From: Kitasatospora sp. NBC_00458
Lineage (GTDB): Bacteria > Actinomycetota > Actinomycetes > Streptomycetales > Streptomycetaceae
Direction of reading: 5' to 3'
NCBI RefSeq assembly: GCF_036013975.1
Contig: NZ_CP107904.1
Location: 6,287,001 to 6,351,000 of the forward strand
Length of the DNA stretch: 64,000 nucleotides
Shown piece by piece: positions 8,141-17,429 of the stretch. A model generated the notes under the pieces. It was not told where the DNA came from. It saw only the letters and a list, made by a program, of their open reading frames with translations, and searched no databases. Within the stretch, counting starts at the first letter, position 1; each line of letters begins with the position of its first letter. Made by a program: the position numbers and the translations under genes.

Positions 8141-9594
8141 CGCGGGTCCTCCGCAGGGGTGTCGGGGGTGGTCACGGGGGCGGCCGGGCCGCCGGGGGCG
8201 TCCTGCGGGGCGGGGCCTGACGGGGTCGCGCCGGACGTGGCGGGGCCGGACGGGGTCGCGCCGCCGGGGGTCGCGCCGCCGGGGGAGGCGCCGCGCCGAC
8301 CGCCGGACAGCAGCACGGCGCTCCCCAGCAGCGCCACCACGACGGCCGCCGCGGCGGCCCGGCTCGCGGCGGCCGGACCCCAGTACTGCCAGGCCAGCCC
8401 GAACAGCACCGAGGAGGCCAGGTACGCCAGCGCCTGCCCGCTCTGGACCAGCGCGATCCCGGTGGTCCGCAGCGCCTCGGGCAGCCGGGGCCCGGCCAGC
8501 GCCATCAGCACGCCGTCGGTGGCCGCGTAGAAGAGGCCGTGCAGCACCAGCACCGCCACCGTGGCGGCCGTCCCGTCGAGCGGTCCGTACAGCAGCAGGT
8601 ACGCGCCGGCCAGCGCCGCGTAGCCGCCCAGCAGCACCGGGAGGCGGCCGATCCGGTCGGCCAGCGCGCCCAGCGGGGCGGCCAGCAGCAGGTACGTCAG
8701 GCTGGTGCCGACGGCCAGCAGCGGGAACCAGCCCAGCGACAGGTCCGAACGCCGCTGCAGCAGCAGGTAGACGAAGCCGTCGCCGATGGTGGCCAGCCCG
8801 AGCAGGGCGGCGGCCAGCACCAGCCGCAGCACCGGGCCCCGCCGGAGCAGGCCCAGCGCGGCGCGGGGGGAGATCGCGCCGGCGGCGGGCAGCGGGGTGC
8901 GGTGGTCGCGGACGAACAGCAGCAGCACCAGCACGCCGAACGCGGCGACGCAGAAGCTGGTGACGAAGACCGCGTCGAAGGCCTGCCCGGCCGCCGCCAG
9001 CACGGCGAGTGCGAGCAGCGGTCCGGCGAAGGCGCCGGCCGCGTCCATCGTCCGGTGCACGCCGAACGCCCGGCCCAGCGAGCCCTCCGGGGCGGAGAGC
9101 GTGATCAGGGCGTCCCGCGGGGCGCTGCGCAGGCCCTTGCCGGCCCGGTCGGCGGTGATCACCAGGCCGAGCGCGGCGGGTGCGGAGCCGGCGGCGATCA
9201 GGCCGAGCTTGGCGACGGCGGAGATGGCGTACCCGAACCCGGCGACGGCCTTGCGGCGCTGGATCCGGTCGGCGAGGAAGCCGCCGACCAGGCGCAGCAG
9301 CACCGTCGCGCCGCCGTAGAGGCCGTCGATCACCCCGTACGCGGCGGGGCCGAGGTGCAGGGCGGTCATCAGGTAGAGGGGGAGGACGGCGGTGACCATC
9401 TCGGAGGAGACGTCGGTGATCAGGCTGACCGTGCCGAGGGCGACGACGTTGCCGCCGACCAGGGCCCAGCGGCGGCGCCGCGGCTTCCCGGCGGGGCCTT
9501 CGGAGGGGCCCCCGGAGGGGTCGGCGGGGGCGCCCCCGCCGGGAGCGGTGGAGGGGTCGGCGGTGGCCGGGCGGCCGATGGTGGACAGGTACAC
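8137..9594 (-). CDS. MFS transporter
   Basis: A 485-residue membrane protein with about twelve hydrophobic segments, beginning after a cytoplasmic 40-residue N-terminus. The loop 2-3 MFS signature appears as GGFLADRIQRRKAV, and a similar loop in the second half reads GALADRIGRLPVLL. The first helix contains VSLITDVSSEMVTAVLPLY, a signature of a group of uncharacterised bacterial MFS carriers. The C-terminus is a Gly/Pro/Thr-rich tail of about 60 residues. The start is a GTG at 9594. Substrate unknown. The following propeller gene overlaps its stop codon. Confidence 0.9.
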   Translation of the reverse strand: MYLSTIGRPATADPSTAPGGGAPADPSGGPSEGPAGKPRRRRWALVGGNVVALGTVSLITDVSSEMVTAVLPLYLMTALHLGPAAYGVIDGLYGGATVLLRLVGGFLADRIQRRKAVAGFGYAISAVAKLGLIAAGSAPAALGLVITADRAGKGLRSAPRDALITLSAPEGSLGRAFGVHRTMDAAGAFAGPLLALAVLAAAGQAFDAVFVTSFCVAAFGVLVLLLFVRDHRTPLPAAGAISPRAALGLLRRGPVLRLVLAAALLGLATIGDGFVYLLLQRRSDLSLGWFPLLAVGTSLTYLLLAAPLGALADRIGRLPVLLGGYAALAGAYLLLYGPLDGTAATVAVLVLHGLFYAATDGVLMALAGPRLPEALRTTGIALVQSGQALAYLASSVLFGLAWQYWGPAAASRAAAAAVVVALLGSAVLLSGGRRGASPGGATPGGATPSGPATSGATPSGPAPQDAPGGPAAPVTTPDTPAEDPR

Positions 9595-9711
9595 GGGTGG
9601 CCTTTCGCCGGTGCGGGCGCGCGGCGCGCGGGGTGGTCGGCGTAGCGGCGGAAGCGGGTGCGGCGGGTGCGGCGGAAGCAGCGGAAGCAGCGGAGGGCGC
9701 GGCGGGGCGGG

Positions 9712-9740
9712 GGCGCGGCCGGGGTGGTCCCGGCCGCGCC
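9712..9740 (-). terminator. Hairpin after the metallophosphoesterase gene
   Basis: A 12-bp perfect stem (9712-9723 with 9729-9740) with a 5-nt loop starts 26 bases past the stop codon at 9766 when read leftwards. Confidence 0.75.
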
Positions 9741-9765
9741 GTCGTGCCGGTGGTCCGCCGGGGTG

Positions 9766-11220
9766 TCAGTGGCAGGCGGTGGTGCCGCTGTCGTTGTACG
9801 TCTTGCCCGCCTCGGGGACGAACTGCCAGTCGTAGCTGTTGGCGTGGAGGGTGAACTTCAGCACGCCGTAGGTGTCGCTGTTGCGGGCCTCGCTGTTTGC
9901 CTGGATGGTGCCGAAGCTGTAGTGGCTGGCGCCGCCCATCCCGGCCACGAAGTGCCGGATGCCGCGGGTGGTGTCGAGCGCGCCGCTCGGGTTGATCGGC
10001 GCGAACCGCTCGTACTGGTGGTTGTGGCCGGTGACGATCACGTCCGCGTTGTAGTCGTACAGCGCCTGGACCAGCGGGCCGACGGAGGTGCTCGGGCCGT
10101 GGTTGGAGCCGGAGGTGAACCGCGGGTGGTGCCAGTAGGCCAGCGTGCAGGGCTTGTTGCTGGCGGCGAGGTCGGCGCGGAGCCACTGCTCCTGGGCGGA
10201 TCCGGCGCTGGTGGCGATGTTGGAGTTGAGCGCCACCACGTGCCAGTTGCCCAGGTCGTAGGAGTAGTAGCCCTGGCCGGGGGTGCCGGCGGCGGCGCCG
10301 AAGTAGTTGTAGTAGCCGGTGGCGCCCGAGGTGTTGTACTCGTGGTTGCCGGGCGCCGGCTTGGTGCGCGCCTTGTGGCGGCCCCAGGTCGGGGCGTAGT
10401 AGTTGGTGTAGTCGGAGGCGCTGCCGTCGGGGTAGGCGTTGTCGCCCGCGTTGAAGACGGTGCCGGGGATGCCGTCCAGCAGCTTGGCCGTCGCCTCGTC
10501 CCCGCTCCCGGAGTTGGCGATGTCGCCGGCGCCGACCAGCACCGGGTCGGCGCCGCCGGTCGGGGTCGCGGTGGGAGTCGGCGAGGCGGTCGGGGTCGCG
10601 GTGGGCGACGGGGTGGTGGTCGGGGTCGGCGACGGGGAGGGCGTGCCGGTCTCGGTGGTGATCACCAACTGCGGTGCGGTGGAGCCGGATTCGCGCGAGT
10701 CGTAGTCGGCGCCGTCGCTGGACGAGGAGGTCGCGCCGATGGCGAAGGTGCCGTTCCCGGTGACGTAGGAGGTGACGTCGACCTCGTACCAGGCGTTGCG
10801 CGAGACGGCGCCGATCGAGCCCAGCACCGGGCCGTCCACGGCCGGCTGGTTGTTCCAGGTCAGCCCGGTCTCGGACCAGGTGGTGCTGCTCAGCGAGCGG
10901 AAGGTGCCGCCGCTGCCGCTCTCGGCGCCGGAGACGTCGTCGGTGTGGATGCGCAGCTTGGCGCTGGTCACCGGCGAGGTGAGCCCGGAGACGGTGAACT
11001 TGAGGAACAGCCGCTTGGCGGGGCTGTTGTCCACCCCGAGCTGACCGGAGGTGCCGTAGTTGGTGCTCGGATTGCTGCTGTACGCGTAGGTGTCGGCCAC
11101 CGGGGTGAAGGTGGTGGTTCCGACCGCCGCGGTGGCGGCACCGGAGAAGGCGGTGACGGCCAGCGCGCCGGCGGTCATGGATCCCAGGGTGGCCGCGACG
11201 ACGACTCTGCGTCCGGGCAT
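9766..11220 (-). CDS. Secreted metallophosphoesterase with N-terminal DNRLRE-type domain
   Basis: A 484-residue exported protein. Residues 1-31 form a signal peptide ending TAAV. Residues about 33-195 match the DNRLRE/CBM96-like beta domain (ADTYAYSSNPSTNYG, LFLKFTVSGL, WNNQPAVDGP, WYEVDVTSYV). A Pro/Thr/Ser linker with TPSPSPTPTTTPSPTATP follows. The catalytic calcineurin-type domain has all five metal motifs: GDIA, GDNAYPDG, GNHEY, WHHPRF and GHNHQYER. It should cleave phosphomonoesters or diesters outside the cell and perhaps binds wall or carbohydrate through the first domain. The ATG at 11220 follows GAAGGG. The two-domain layout resembles purple-acid-phosphatase-like secreted enzymes of Streptomyces. 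Confidence 0.92.
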   Translation of the reverse strand: MPGRRVVVAATLGSMTAGALAVTAFSGAATAAVGTTTFTPVADTYAYSSNPSTNYGTSGQLGVDNSPAKRLFLKFTVSGLTSPVTSAKLRIHTDDVSGAESGSGGTFRSLSSTTWSETGLTWNNQPAVDGPVLGSIGAVSRNAWYEVDVTSYVTGNGTFAIGATSSSSDGADYDSRESGSTAPQLVITTETGTPSPSPTPTTTPSPTATPTASPTPTATPTGGADPVLVGAGDIANSGSGDEATAKLLDGIPGTVFNAGDNAYPDGSASDYTNYYAPTWGRHKARTKPAPGNHEYNTSGATGYYNYFGAAAGTPGQGYYSYDLGNWHVVALNSNIATSAGSAQEQWLRADLAASNKPCTLAYWHHPRFTSGSNHGPSTSVGPLVQALYDYNADVIVTGHNHQYERFAPINPSGALDTTRGIRHFVAGMGGASHYSFGTIQANSEARNSDTYGVLKFTLHANSYDWQFVPEAGKTYNDSGTTACH

Positions 11221-11648
11221 GGGGTGACCCTTCGTGAGAGGAGGGGGACGGTCGGCGGTGCGTCGGGAGACGTTAGGGACGGCAGCCTGCCCCCGGGTGA
11301 TGCATTTCCCTTGCGGCGGTGGCCGGTTGGTGAACGCACGGTGCCGTCGCCACATCCGCCCCTTACGTCCCCTTTACCAACACCCTTCCGGCCCTTTGCC
11401 CGGTCCTTCGCCCCGTCCCCCGCCCGCACCGCGGGGTGCCCTGGCCCCTTCCCCGACCCCTTCCCCGACCCCGCCGGGACGGCCCCGAACGGCCCCGAAC
11501 GGCCCCGGACAGCGGACCGCCCCCGCCCGGTGTGCGGACCCGGCGGGGGCGGAGACGAGGGAGCGGGCAGGGGGAGCGGGCACGGGGGAGCGGGCGGGGC
11601 GGAGACGGGGGAGCGGGCCGTGCCCACCCACCCCCGGAAGGCCGGACG
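11221..11648. other. Intergenic region before the metallophosphoesterase gene
   Basis: 428 bp without a supported gene. The right part (11390-11600) is C/G-rich with short direct repeats (CCCCTTCCCCGA twice, CCCCGAACGG twice, GGAGCGGGC several times). The left part carries the presumed minus-strand promoter and one GTTCACC heptamer (11329-11335, minus), which resembles half of a PHO box but has no convincing second repeat. Confidence 0.4.
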
Positions 11649-12668
11649 CTACGCCGCCACCGGCCGGTCCTGGTCGTACGCCTCCCGCACCCGGGCCTGC
11701 GCCCCGGCGCCCGCCCCCAGGTGGTCCAGGCCGAGCAGGGCCGCGCCCAGCACCGGCGGCGCGACGACGACGCGCGGTTCGGCGAGCGGCGCCGCCTCCG
11801 CCAGCCGCGCGGCGAGGTTGTCGAGCAGCAGCGGCTGCCGCGAGGCGAGCACCCCGCCGCCGAGCACCAGCGGCGTGGGCGACTCCAGGAGGTCGAGCCG
11901 GCGCAGCGCGACGACCGCGAGCCGGGTGATCTCGTCGGCCTGCCGGTCGATCAGCTCCAGCGCCACCCGGTCCCCGCCCTCCGCGACCGCGAACAGCACC
12001 CGCACGATCTCGTGCAGCCGGGCGAACGGCAGGTGCCCCAGGTGGACGGCCTCGGCCACGGCACCGGCGCTGGGCAGGCCGAAGCGCTCGGCGATGGCCG
12101 GGGCCAGCACGGTCGGACCGCCGCGCCCGTCCTCCGCGCGGACGGCGTGCCACATGCTGTTGAGGGCGAGGCCCGCGCCGCCGCCCCAGTCGCCGGTCAG
12201 CTCGCCGAGGGCGGGGAACCGGGCGGTGCGGCCGTCGGGCAGCAGACCGACGCAGTTGATGCCGGCGCCGCAGACCACGGCCACGCCGCGCGGGCCGTCG
12301 GTCCCGGCGCGCAGCAGGCCGAAGGTGTCGTTGACGACGGTGTTGCTGGCGCCCCACGGGTGGGTCTCCAGGGCGGCGCGCAGCGCCTGCTCCTCGACCG
12401 GGAGGTCGGCGTTGGCCAGGCAGGCGCTGACGTGGCTGGTCAGCGGGCCGTGCCAGGCGGTGATCCCGGCCGCGGCGGCGGCCTGCTCGACCAGGGGGGC
12501 GAGGCCGGCGACGGCGGCGGCGCCGCCGGTCTTCTGCGGAGTGAAGCCGCCGCCCCGGGCGGAGCCGAGGACGCTGCCGTCCGCGCCGATGAGGGCGACG
12601 TCGGTCTTGGAGTTGCCCGCGTCGATGGCGAGGACGCCGGGCAGGTGTGGTTCGGGCTGGTGGGTCAT
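11649..12668 (-). CDS. BadF/BadG-type sugar kinase, probably N-acetylglucosamine kinase-like
   Basis: A 339-residue ASKHA-fold ATPase. The phosphate-1 loop is VLAIDAGNSKTDVALIGADG at residues 13-32, the linker GVAVVCGAGINCVG matches the phosphate-2 region, and the adenosine motif LVLGGGVLASRQP lies near residue 265. This is the BadF/BadG/BcrA/BcrD family, whose eukaryotic and actinobacterial sugar members phosphorylate GlcNAc or glucosamine. The start is the ATG at 12668. It lies 157 bp downstream of the GH4 gene, with a hairpin in between. Because ABC import delivers unphosphorylated sugar, a cytoplasmic kinase is needed before a GH4 phospho-glycosidase can act, so the context supports a sugar kinase role. 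Confidence 0.85.
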   Translation of the reverse strand: MTHQPEPHLPGVLAIDAGNSKTDVALIGADGSVLGSARGGGFTPQKTGGAAAVAGLAPLVEQAAAAAGITAWHGPLTSHVSACLANADLPVEEQALRAALETHPWGASNTVVNDTFGLLRAGTDGPRGVAVVCGAGINCVGLLPDGRTARFPALGELTGDWGGGAGLALNSMWHAVRAEDGRGGPTVLAPAIAERFGLPSAGAVAEAVHLGHLPFARLHEIVRVLFAVAEGGDRVALELIDRQADEITRLAVVALRRLDLLESPTPLVLGGGVLASRQPLLLDNLAARLAEAAPLAEPRVVVAPPVLGAALLGLDHLGAGAGAQARVREAYDQDRPVAA

Positions 12669-12779
12669 CAGGTCCCCGCGGCTCGTACGTGGCCCGGCCG
12701 TGGGTGTTCCCGGCCGGGGGTGGGCGGTCTCCTCGCGGCCTCACCGCGCGGAGGGCCTGCGGGCCCTCGGCGGCGGCCC

Positions 12780-12807
12780 GGCCCGCACCCCCCACGGAGT
12801 GCGGGCC
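12780..12807 (-). terminator. Hairpin between the GH4 and kinase genes
   Basis: A 9-bp stem (12780-12788 with 12799-12807) and 10-nt loop lie just after the stop of the GH4 gene and 112 bases before the kinase start. It may end the ABC operon or reduce read-through into the kinase gene. Confidence 0.55.
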
Positions 12808-12825
12808 GGAGTACGGCCGGGCTGG

Positions 12826-14115
12826 TCAGGCCCAGGCGAGGTGCTCGCGGTTGTGGGCGAGCAGCCGGTCCGTCAGCTGATTGGCGAGTTCGATCTGGCC
12901 GACCAGCGGGTGGGCGAGCAGGGCGTCGAAGACCCGGTCGCGGCCGCCGCGCAGGGCGGCGTCCAGGGCGAGGTGCTCGTACGCGGTCACGGCGGCGATC
13001 AGGCCGGCGTAGAGCGGCTCGACGGGGCGCTGCGGGAGCGGGCGCACGCCCGCCGCGTCGACCTCGGCCGGCACCTCGATGACGGCGTCGTCCGGCAGGA
13101 ACGGCAGCACGCCGTCGTTGCGGGTGTTCACCACCTGGACCGAGGTCGAGCCGTCGGTGCCGAGCAGGGCGGCGATGAGCTGGACGGCGGCCTCGGAGTA
13201 GAACGCGCCGCCGCGCTTGCCGAGCAGCTCGGGCTTGGTGTCCAGCGCGGGGTCGGCGTACATCTCCAGGAGCTGCCGCTCGATCTCGGCGACCTCGGCG
13301 GCCCGGGAGCCCTTGGCCTTCAGCTCCTCCACCACGGCGTCGTGCTGGTAGAAGTACCGCAGGTAGTAGGACGGCACGACGCCGAGCCGCTCGATCACCC
13401 GCTGCGGCAGGAGCAGGTCCTCGGCGATCTCCTTGCCGAAGCCGGCGAGCAGCTCCGGCAGGACCTCCCGGCCGCCCGCGGCGCCCGGCGCGTCGAGCAG
13501 GGTGACGCCGCGCTCCCAGGTGAGGTGGTTGAGGCCGACGTGGTCGAGCCGGATCAGCTCCGGGTCGACGCCCAGGTGCCTGGCGAACCGCCGCTGGAAG
13601 CCGATGGCGACGTTGCAGAGGCCGACGGCCTTGTGGCCGGCCTCCCGCAGGGCCCGGGTGACGATGCCGACCGGGTTGGTGAAGTCGACGATCCAGGCGT
13701 CGGGGTTGGTCCGCCGGACCTTCTCGGCGATGTCCAGCACCACCGGGACGGTCCGCAGCGCCTTGGCGAGCCCGCCCGCGCCGGTGGTCTCCTGGCCGAC
13801 GCAGCCGCACTCCAGCGGCCAGGTCTCGTCCCGGTTGCGGGCCGCCTGCCCGCCGACCCGCAGCTGGAGCAGGACGGCGTCGGCGTCGGCGACGCCCGCC
13901 TCGACGTCCGTGGTGGTGGTCACCACGGCGCCGTGGCCCTGCTTGGCGAAGATCCGCCGGGCCAGCCCGCCGATCAGCTCCAGCCGGTCCGCGGCGGGGT
14001 CGATCAGGACGAGTTCGCCGATCGGCAGGGTGTCCCGGAGCCGGGCGAAGCCGTCGATCAGCTCCGGGGTGTACGTCGAACCGCCGCCGACGATGGCCAG
14101 CTTGAGTGTGGACAT
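12826..14115 (-). CDS. GH4 6-phospho-beta-glucosidase-like enzyme
   Basis: A 429-residue NAD- and metal-dependent glycosidase of family GH4. The NAD loop AIVGGGSTYTPELIDGF is at residues 7-23, the RVGGQAARNRDE segment follows near residue 90, and the metal site includes CNVAIGFQRR and the later His in LNHLTW; VDFTNPVGIV is the usual substrate-binding stretch. GH4 enzymes oxidise C3 of the sugar, eliminate, and then reduce, and can cut both thioglycosides and O-glycosides. The ATG at 14115 overlaps the TGA of the permease gene by one base (TGATG), so the gene belongs to the ABC operon. The exact sugar (cellobiose, chitobiose or another) is not resolved. Confidence 0.9.
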   Translation of the reverse strand: MSTLKLAIVGGGSTYTPELIDGFARLRDTLPIGELVLIDPAADRLELIGGLARRIFAKQGHGAVVTTTTDVEAGVADADAVLLQLRVGGQAARNRDETWPLECGCVGQETTGAGGLAKALRTVPVVLDIAEKVRRTNPDAWIVDFTNPVGIVTRALREAGHKAVGLCNVAIGFQRRFARHLGVDPELIRLDHVGLNHLTWERGVTLLDAPGAAGGREVLPELLAGFGKEIAEDLLLPQRVIERLGVVPSYYLRYFYQHDAVVEELKAKGSRAAEVAEIERQLLEMYADPALDTKPELLGKRGGAFYSEAAVQLIAALLGTDGSTSVQVVNTRNDGVLPFLPDDAVIEVPAEVDAAGVRPLPQRPVEPLYAGLIAAVTAYEHLALDAALRGGRDRVFDALLAHPLVGQIELANQLTDRLLAHNREHLAWA

Positions 14116-15029
14116 CAGCCCTTGACCCCTGTCAGTGTCACGCCTTCGATGAAGGCCTTCTGTGCGAAGAAGAAGAGGACGATCACCGGGGCCATCACCA
14201 GCAGGGTGGCGGCCATGGTGAGGTTCCAGTTGGTGTGGTGGGCGCCCTTGAAGGACTCCAGGCCGTAGGAGAGGGTCCAGGCGCCGGGGTTGTTGCTGGC
14301 GTAGATCTGCGGGCCGAAGAAGTCGTTCCAGCAGTAGAAGAACTGGAACAGGGCGACGGCGGCGATGGCCGGTTTGGTCATCGGCAGCACCACCTTGAGG
14401 AGGGTCCGCAGGTCGCCGCAGCCGTCGATCCGGGCCGCCTCGATGTACTCCTTGGGGATCGTCAGCAGGAACTGCCGGAGCAGGAAGATCGAGAAGGCGT
14501 CGCCGAAGGCCATCGGGATGATCAGCGGCCAGAGCGAGCCGCTGAGGCCGAGCTCCTTCGCCCAGAACAGGTACATCGGGATGATGGTGACCTGCGGCGG
14601 CAGCATCATCATCGAGATGACCGCCATCAGCGCCAGGTTGCGGCCCCGGAAGCGGAACTTGGCGAGCGCGTAGGCCACCGGGAGGCTGGAGACGATGGTC
14701 AGCACGGTGCCGAGGCCGGCGTACAGCAGGGTGTTGCGCCACCAGGTGAGGAAGCCGGGCGTGTCCCAGACCTTGAGGTAGTTGCCCCACTCCCAGGAGG
14801 TGGGCCAGTAGTCGGTGGTCAGGGCCTGGCTGTCCGTCATGACCGAGGTCAGGAAGGCGAAGACGAGCGGCAGCAGGAAGAACAGGGTGGCGGCGATGGC
14901 CAGCGAGTGCACGGCCACCCAGTTGAGCAGGGCGCGGCGGCGGGCCGCGCGGGCGGCGGCGGTCGGGGTGCCGCGCCGGGCGGGCCCCTTCGCGGGGGCC
15001 TTCGCCGTGAGGGTGGGGCTGAGAGTCAT
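14115..15029 (-). CDS. ABC sugar permease, MalG/CUT1 type
   Basis: A 304-residue inner-membrane permease with six predicted membrane segments. The cytoplasmic EAA loop that contacts the ATPase reads EAARIDGCGDLRTLLKVVLP near residue 195. The N-terminus is an Ala/Arg-rich cytoplasmic arm. It forms the channel together with the permease encoded just upstream. The gap to that gene is 21 bp. No ATPase gene is present in the cluster, which fits the Streptomyces habit of sharing one MsiK-type ATPase among CUT1 importers. Confidence 0.93.
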   Translation of the reverse strand: MTLSPTLTAKAPAKGPARRGTPTAAARAARRRALLNWVAVHSLAIAATLFFLLPLVFAFLTSVMTDSQALTTDYWPTSWEWGNYLKVWDTPGFLTWWRNTLLYAGLGTVLTIVSSLPVAYALAKFRFRGRNLALMAVISMMMLPPQVTIIPMYLFWAKELGLSGSLWPLIIPMAFGDAFSIFLLRQFLLTIPKEYIEAARIDGCGDLRTLLKVVLPMTKPAIAAVALFQFFYCWNDFFGPQIYASNNPGAWTLSYGLESFKGAHHTNWNLTMAATLLVMAPVIVLFFFAQKAFIEGVTLTGVKG

Positions 15030-15050
15030 GATCGTGTCCTCACTGGGCCG

Positions 15051-16049
15051 CTAGTCGTCGCTCGCCATGAAGCCGGACTTGCGGCGGAGCAGGAGCGAGG
15101 TGACGGCCATCGAGATGGCGAACAGCACCAGGGCGACGACGCACGCCGCGCCGTAGTTGAAGCGCTGGAAACCGAGGTTGTAGACCATCTGCGGCAGGGT
15201 CCAGGTGGAGCCCTGCGGGTAGCCGGGCTCGAACTGCTGCCCGGAGTTGCCCGCGTTGCCGCCGGCGACCTTCGCGGCGACGATCGCCTGCGTGTAGTAC
15301 TGCATGGTCTGGATGACGCCGGTGACCACCGCGAACATGATGATCGGCGAGATGTTCGGCAGAGTGACGTACCGGAAGCGCTGGAACGGGCCGGCGCCGT
15401 CGAGCTCGGCGGCCTCGTACTGGTCCCTCGGGACGTCCAGCAGGGACGCCATGAAGATGACCATCAGGTCGCCGATGCCCCACAGGGCGAGCATGGTGAG
15501 CGCGGGCTTCGACCAGTCCGGGTCGGAGAACCAGCCGGGCTGCGGCAGCCCGACCTCGCCGAGGAAGTGGTTGACCGGGCCGGTGCCGGGGTTGAGCAGG
15601 AAGGCGAAGGCGACGGTGGCGGCCACCGGCGGTGCCAGGTACGGCAGGTAGAACGCGGTGCGGAAGAAGCCGGCACCGCTCTTCACCTTGGTGATCAGCA
15701 TCCCGATGCCGAGGCCGAACGCCACCCGCAGGCTCACCATGATGAGCACCAGCCACAGGGTGTTGCGCAGGCCCTTCCAGAACGCCGGGAGGTCGTTGAA
15801 GACGTAGTCCCAGTTCTTCAGGCCGCTGAAGGAGGGCGCACCGAAGCCGTTGTACTTGGTGAACGAGAAGTAGACGGTGGAGATCAGCGGGTACAGGAAG
15901 AAGACCGCGAAGCCGATCAGCCAGGGGGAGAGGAAGGCCAGGGTGCGGGCCGCCTCCCGGCGGCGCTTCCGGCGCAGCAGGTGCTGCGTGGAGGGCGCCG
16001 CCGGGTCGGTCGGTCCGGTGCCCCTGCGGGTGGCGGACGCGAGTGACAT
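15051..16049 (-). CDS. ABC sugar permease, MalF/CUT1 type
   Basis: A 332-residue permease with six membrane segments. The EAA loop is YEAAELDGAGPFQRFRYVTL near residue 218. The N-terminal 30 residues are cytoplasmic and basic (LLRRKRRREAART), followed by the first segment LAFLSPWLIGFAVFFLYP, a hallmark of the MalF-like CUT1 class. The start is the ATG at 16049, 24 bp after the binding-protein gene. Works with the partner permease at 14115-15029. Confidence 0.93.
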   Translation of the reverse strand: MSLASATRRGTGPTDPAAPSTQHLLRRKRRREAARTLAFLSPWLIGFAVFFLYPLISTVYFSFTKYNGFGAPSFSGLKNWDYVFNDLPAFWKGLRNTLWLVLIMVSLRVAFGLGIGMLITKVKSGAGFFRTAFYLPYLAPPVAATVAFAFLLNPGTGPVNHFLGEVGLPQPGWFSDPDWSKPALTMLALWGIGDLMVIFMASLLDVPRDQYEAAELDGAGPFQRFRYVTLPNISPIIMFAVVTGVIQTMQYYTQAIVAAKVAGGNAGNSGQQFEPGYPQGSTWTLPQMVYNLGFQRFNYGAACVVALVLFAISMAVTSLLLRRKSGFMASDD

Positions 16050-16073
16050 GGGAGCTCCGTGAACCGTTGCGCG

Positions 16074-17429
16074 CTACTTGGCCTGGGCGATGGCGGCGTC
16101 GATCTCCTTGGCGGTGGCCGCGAGGCCGGCCGCGAGATCGGTCTGCTTGCCGGACTCGTAGTCGTAGCCGGCGTTCTGCAGGGAGATGAGGTAGCCGCCG
16201 CCGTTGACGCTGGCCGGCGTGGTGCCGGAGTGCGTGTTCTTCGCGATGTCCAGGAAGGTCTTGAAGTTCGGGTCGCTGATCAGCTTCGGCGAGTCGAGCG
16301 CCGCGAAGGTGCTGGGCACGTTGTGGATCGCGTTGGCGAACGAGACCACCGCGTCGGTGTCGGTGGTGAGGAACTTGACGAACTCCCAGGCGGCGGCCTG
16401 CTTCTTGCTGGCGCTGGCGATGCCGACGATGGTGCCGGTCTGGTAGCCGCGGCCCCAGGTGGAGGCCTGGTCGTCCGGCACCGGGAACGGCGCGGTCGCC
16501 CACTCGAAGTCGGGCTTGTTCTCGGCGAGCGAGGCGGTGCGCCACTCGCCGTCGATGGCCATCGCGACCTGGCCGGTGTGGAACGGGTTCTTGGCGCTGA
16601 ACTCCTCGCCGAAGGTGGCCCGGTACTTGTCCAGCTTGTCGTAGCCGCCGAGCTTCTCGACCAGGCCCTTCTGCCAGTTCATCATCGCGGCGACCTTCGG
16701 GTCGGTGGCGACGGTGGACTTGCCGGCGCCGTCGAAGTAGGTCGGGCCGTACTGGCCGAGGAAGTGCTCGGTGGTCGACTCGTAGCCGTGGTACAGCGGC
16801 ATGAAGCCCAGCTGCTTGTAGCCGTCGCCGTCGGCGATGGTGAGCGCGGTGGCGGCGGCGGCGAACTCGCTGAAGGTCTTCGGCGGGCTGGTGATGCCGG
16901 CCGCGGCGAAGGCCTTCTTGTTGTAGTACAGGCCGAAGGCGTCACCGAGCAGCGGCAGCGAGCACTGGTTGCCCTCGAACTGCGTGTAGTTGAGCATCGC
17001 GGCCGGGAAGGTCTTGGCCGCGTCGATCTTGTCCTTCGCCAGGAACGGCTTGAGGTCGGTGAAGGCCTTGGTCGAACAGAACATGCCGACGTTGTTGGTG
17101 GTGAACGAGGAGACCACGTCCGGGGCCTCGTCGCCGCCGGCCCGCAGGGCCTGGTTGACCTTGTCGTCGGCGATGTTGCCGGTCACCTTGACGTGGATGT
17201 TCGGGTGGGCCTTCTCGAAGGCGGCGATGTTGTCGTTGATCGCCTTCACTTCGGATTCCTGGTTCCAGCCGTGCCAGAAGGAGATGGTGACGTCCTTGCC
17301 GCCGGCCGAGTCGTCGCTGCCGCCGCCGTCGCTGGAACCGGTGCAGGCGGTGGCCAGCAGGGCCAGGACGGCGCTGCCGGCGACGGCGGCGATCGTACGG
17401 CGGCCTCTGCGGTAGGTGGTGGAGTGCAC
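16074..17429 (-). CDS. ABC sugar-binding lipoprotein
   Basis: A 451-residue solute-binding protein of the CUT1 family. The signal peptide ends in the lipobox LLATAC with the lipidated Cys at residue 29, followed by a Gly/Ser/Asp linker. The mature N-terminus DVTISFWHGWNQESEV and the stretches GNIADDKVNQALRAGGDEAPDVV and FEGNQCSLPLLGDAFGLYYNKKAF are typical of binding proteins for di- or oligosaccharides. The GTG at 17429 follows a perfect AGGAGG, marking a highly translated gene. It is the first of the binding-protein/permease/permease/GH4 set and lies 309 bp after the ROK regulator on the same strand. Confidence 0.92.
   Translation of the reverse strand: MHSTTYRRGRRTIAAVAGSAVLALLATACTGSSDGGGSDDSAGGKDVTISFWHGWNQESEVKAINDNIAAFEKAHPNIHVKVTGNIADDKVNQALRAGGDEAPDVVSSFTTNNVGMFCSTKAFTDLKPFLAKDKIDAAKTFPAAMLNYTQFEGNQCSLPLLGDAFGLYYNKKAFAAAGITSPPKTFSEFAAAATALTIADGDGYKQLGFMPLYHGYESTTEHFLGQYGPTYFDGAGKSTVATDPKVAAMMNWQKGLVEKLGGYDKLDKYRATFGEEFSAKNPFHTGQVAMAIDGEWRTASLAENKPDFEWATAPFPVPDDQASTWGRGYQTGTIVGIASASKKQAAAWEFVKFLTTDTDAVVSFANAIHNVPSTFAALDSPKLISDPNFKTFLDIAKNTHSGTTPASVNGGGYLISLQNAGYDYESGKQTDLAAGLAATAKEIDAAIAQAK

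Noticed and set aside
11329..11335. PHO box before the secreted metallophosphoesterase
   Set aside because: Only one GTTCACC half is present; a PHO box needs direct repeats of about 11 bp, and the following sequence does not fit.
9658..14268. A 1500-codon open frame on the plus strand
   Set aside because: It runs antisense through the metallophosphoesterase, kinase and GH4 genes, which have full family motifs. Long antisense frames are expected in DNA with more than 70 percent GC.
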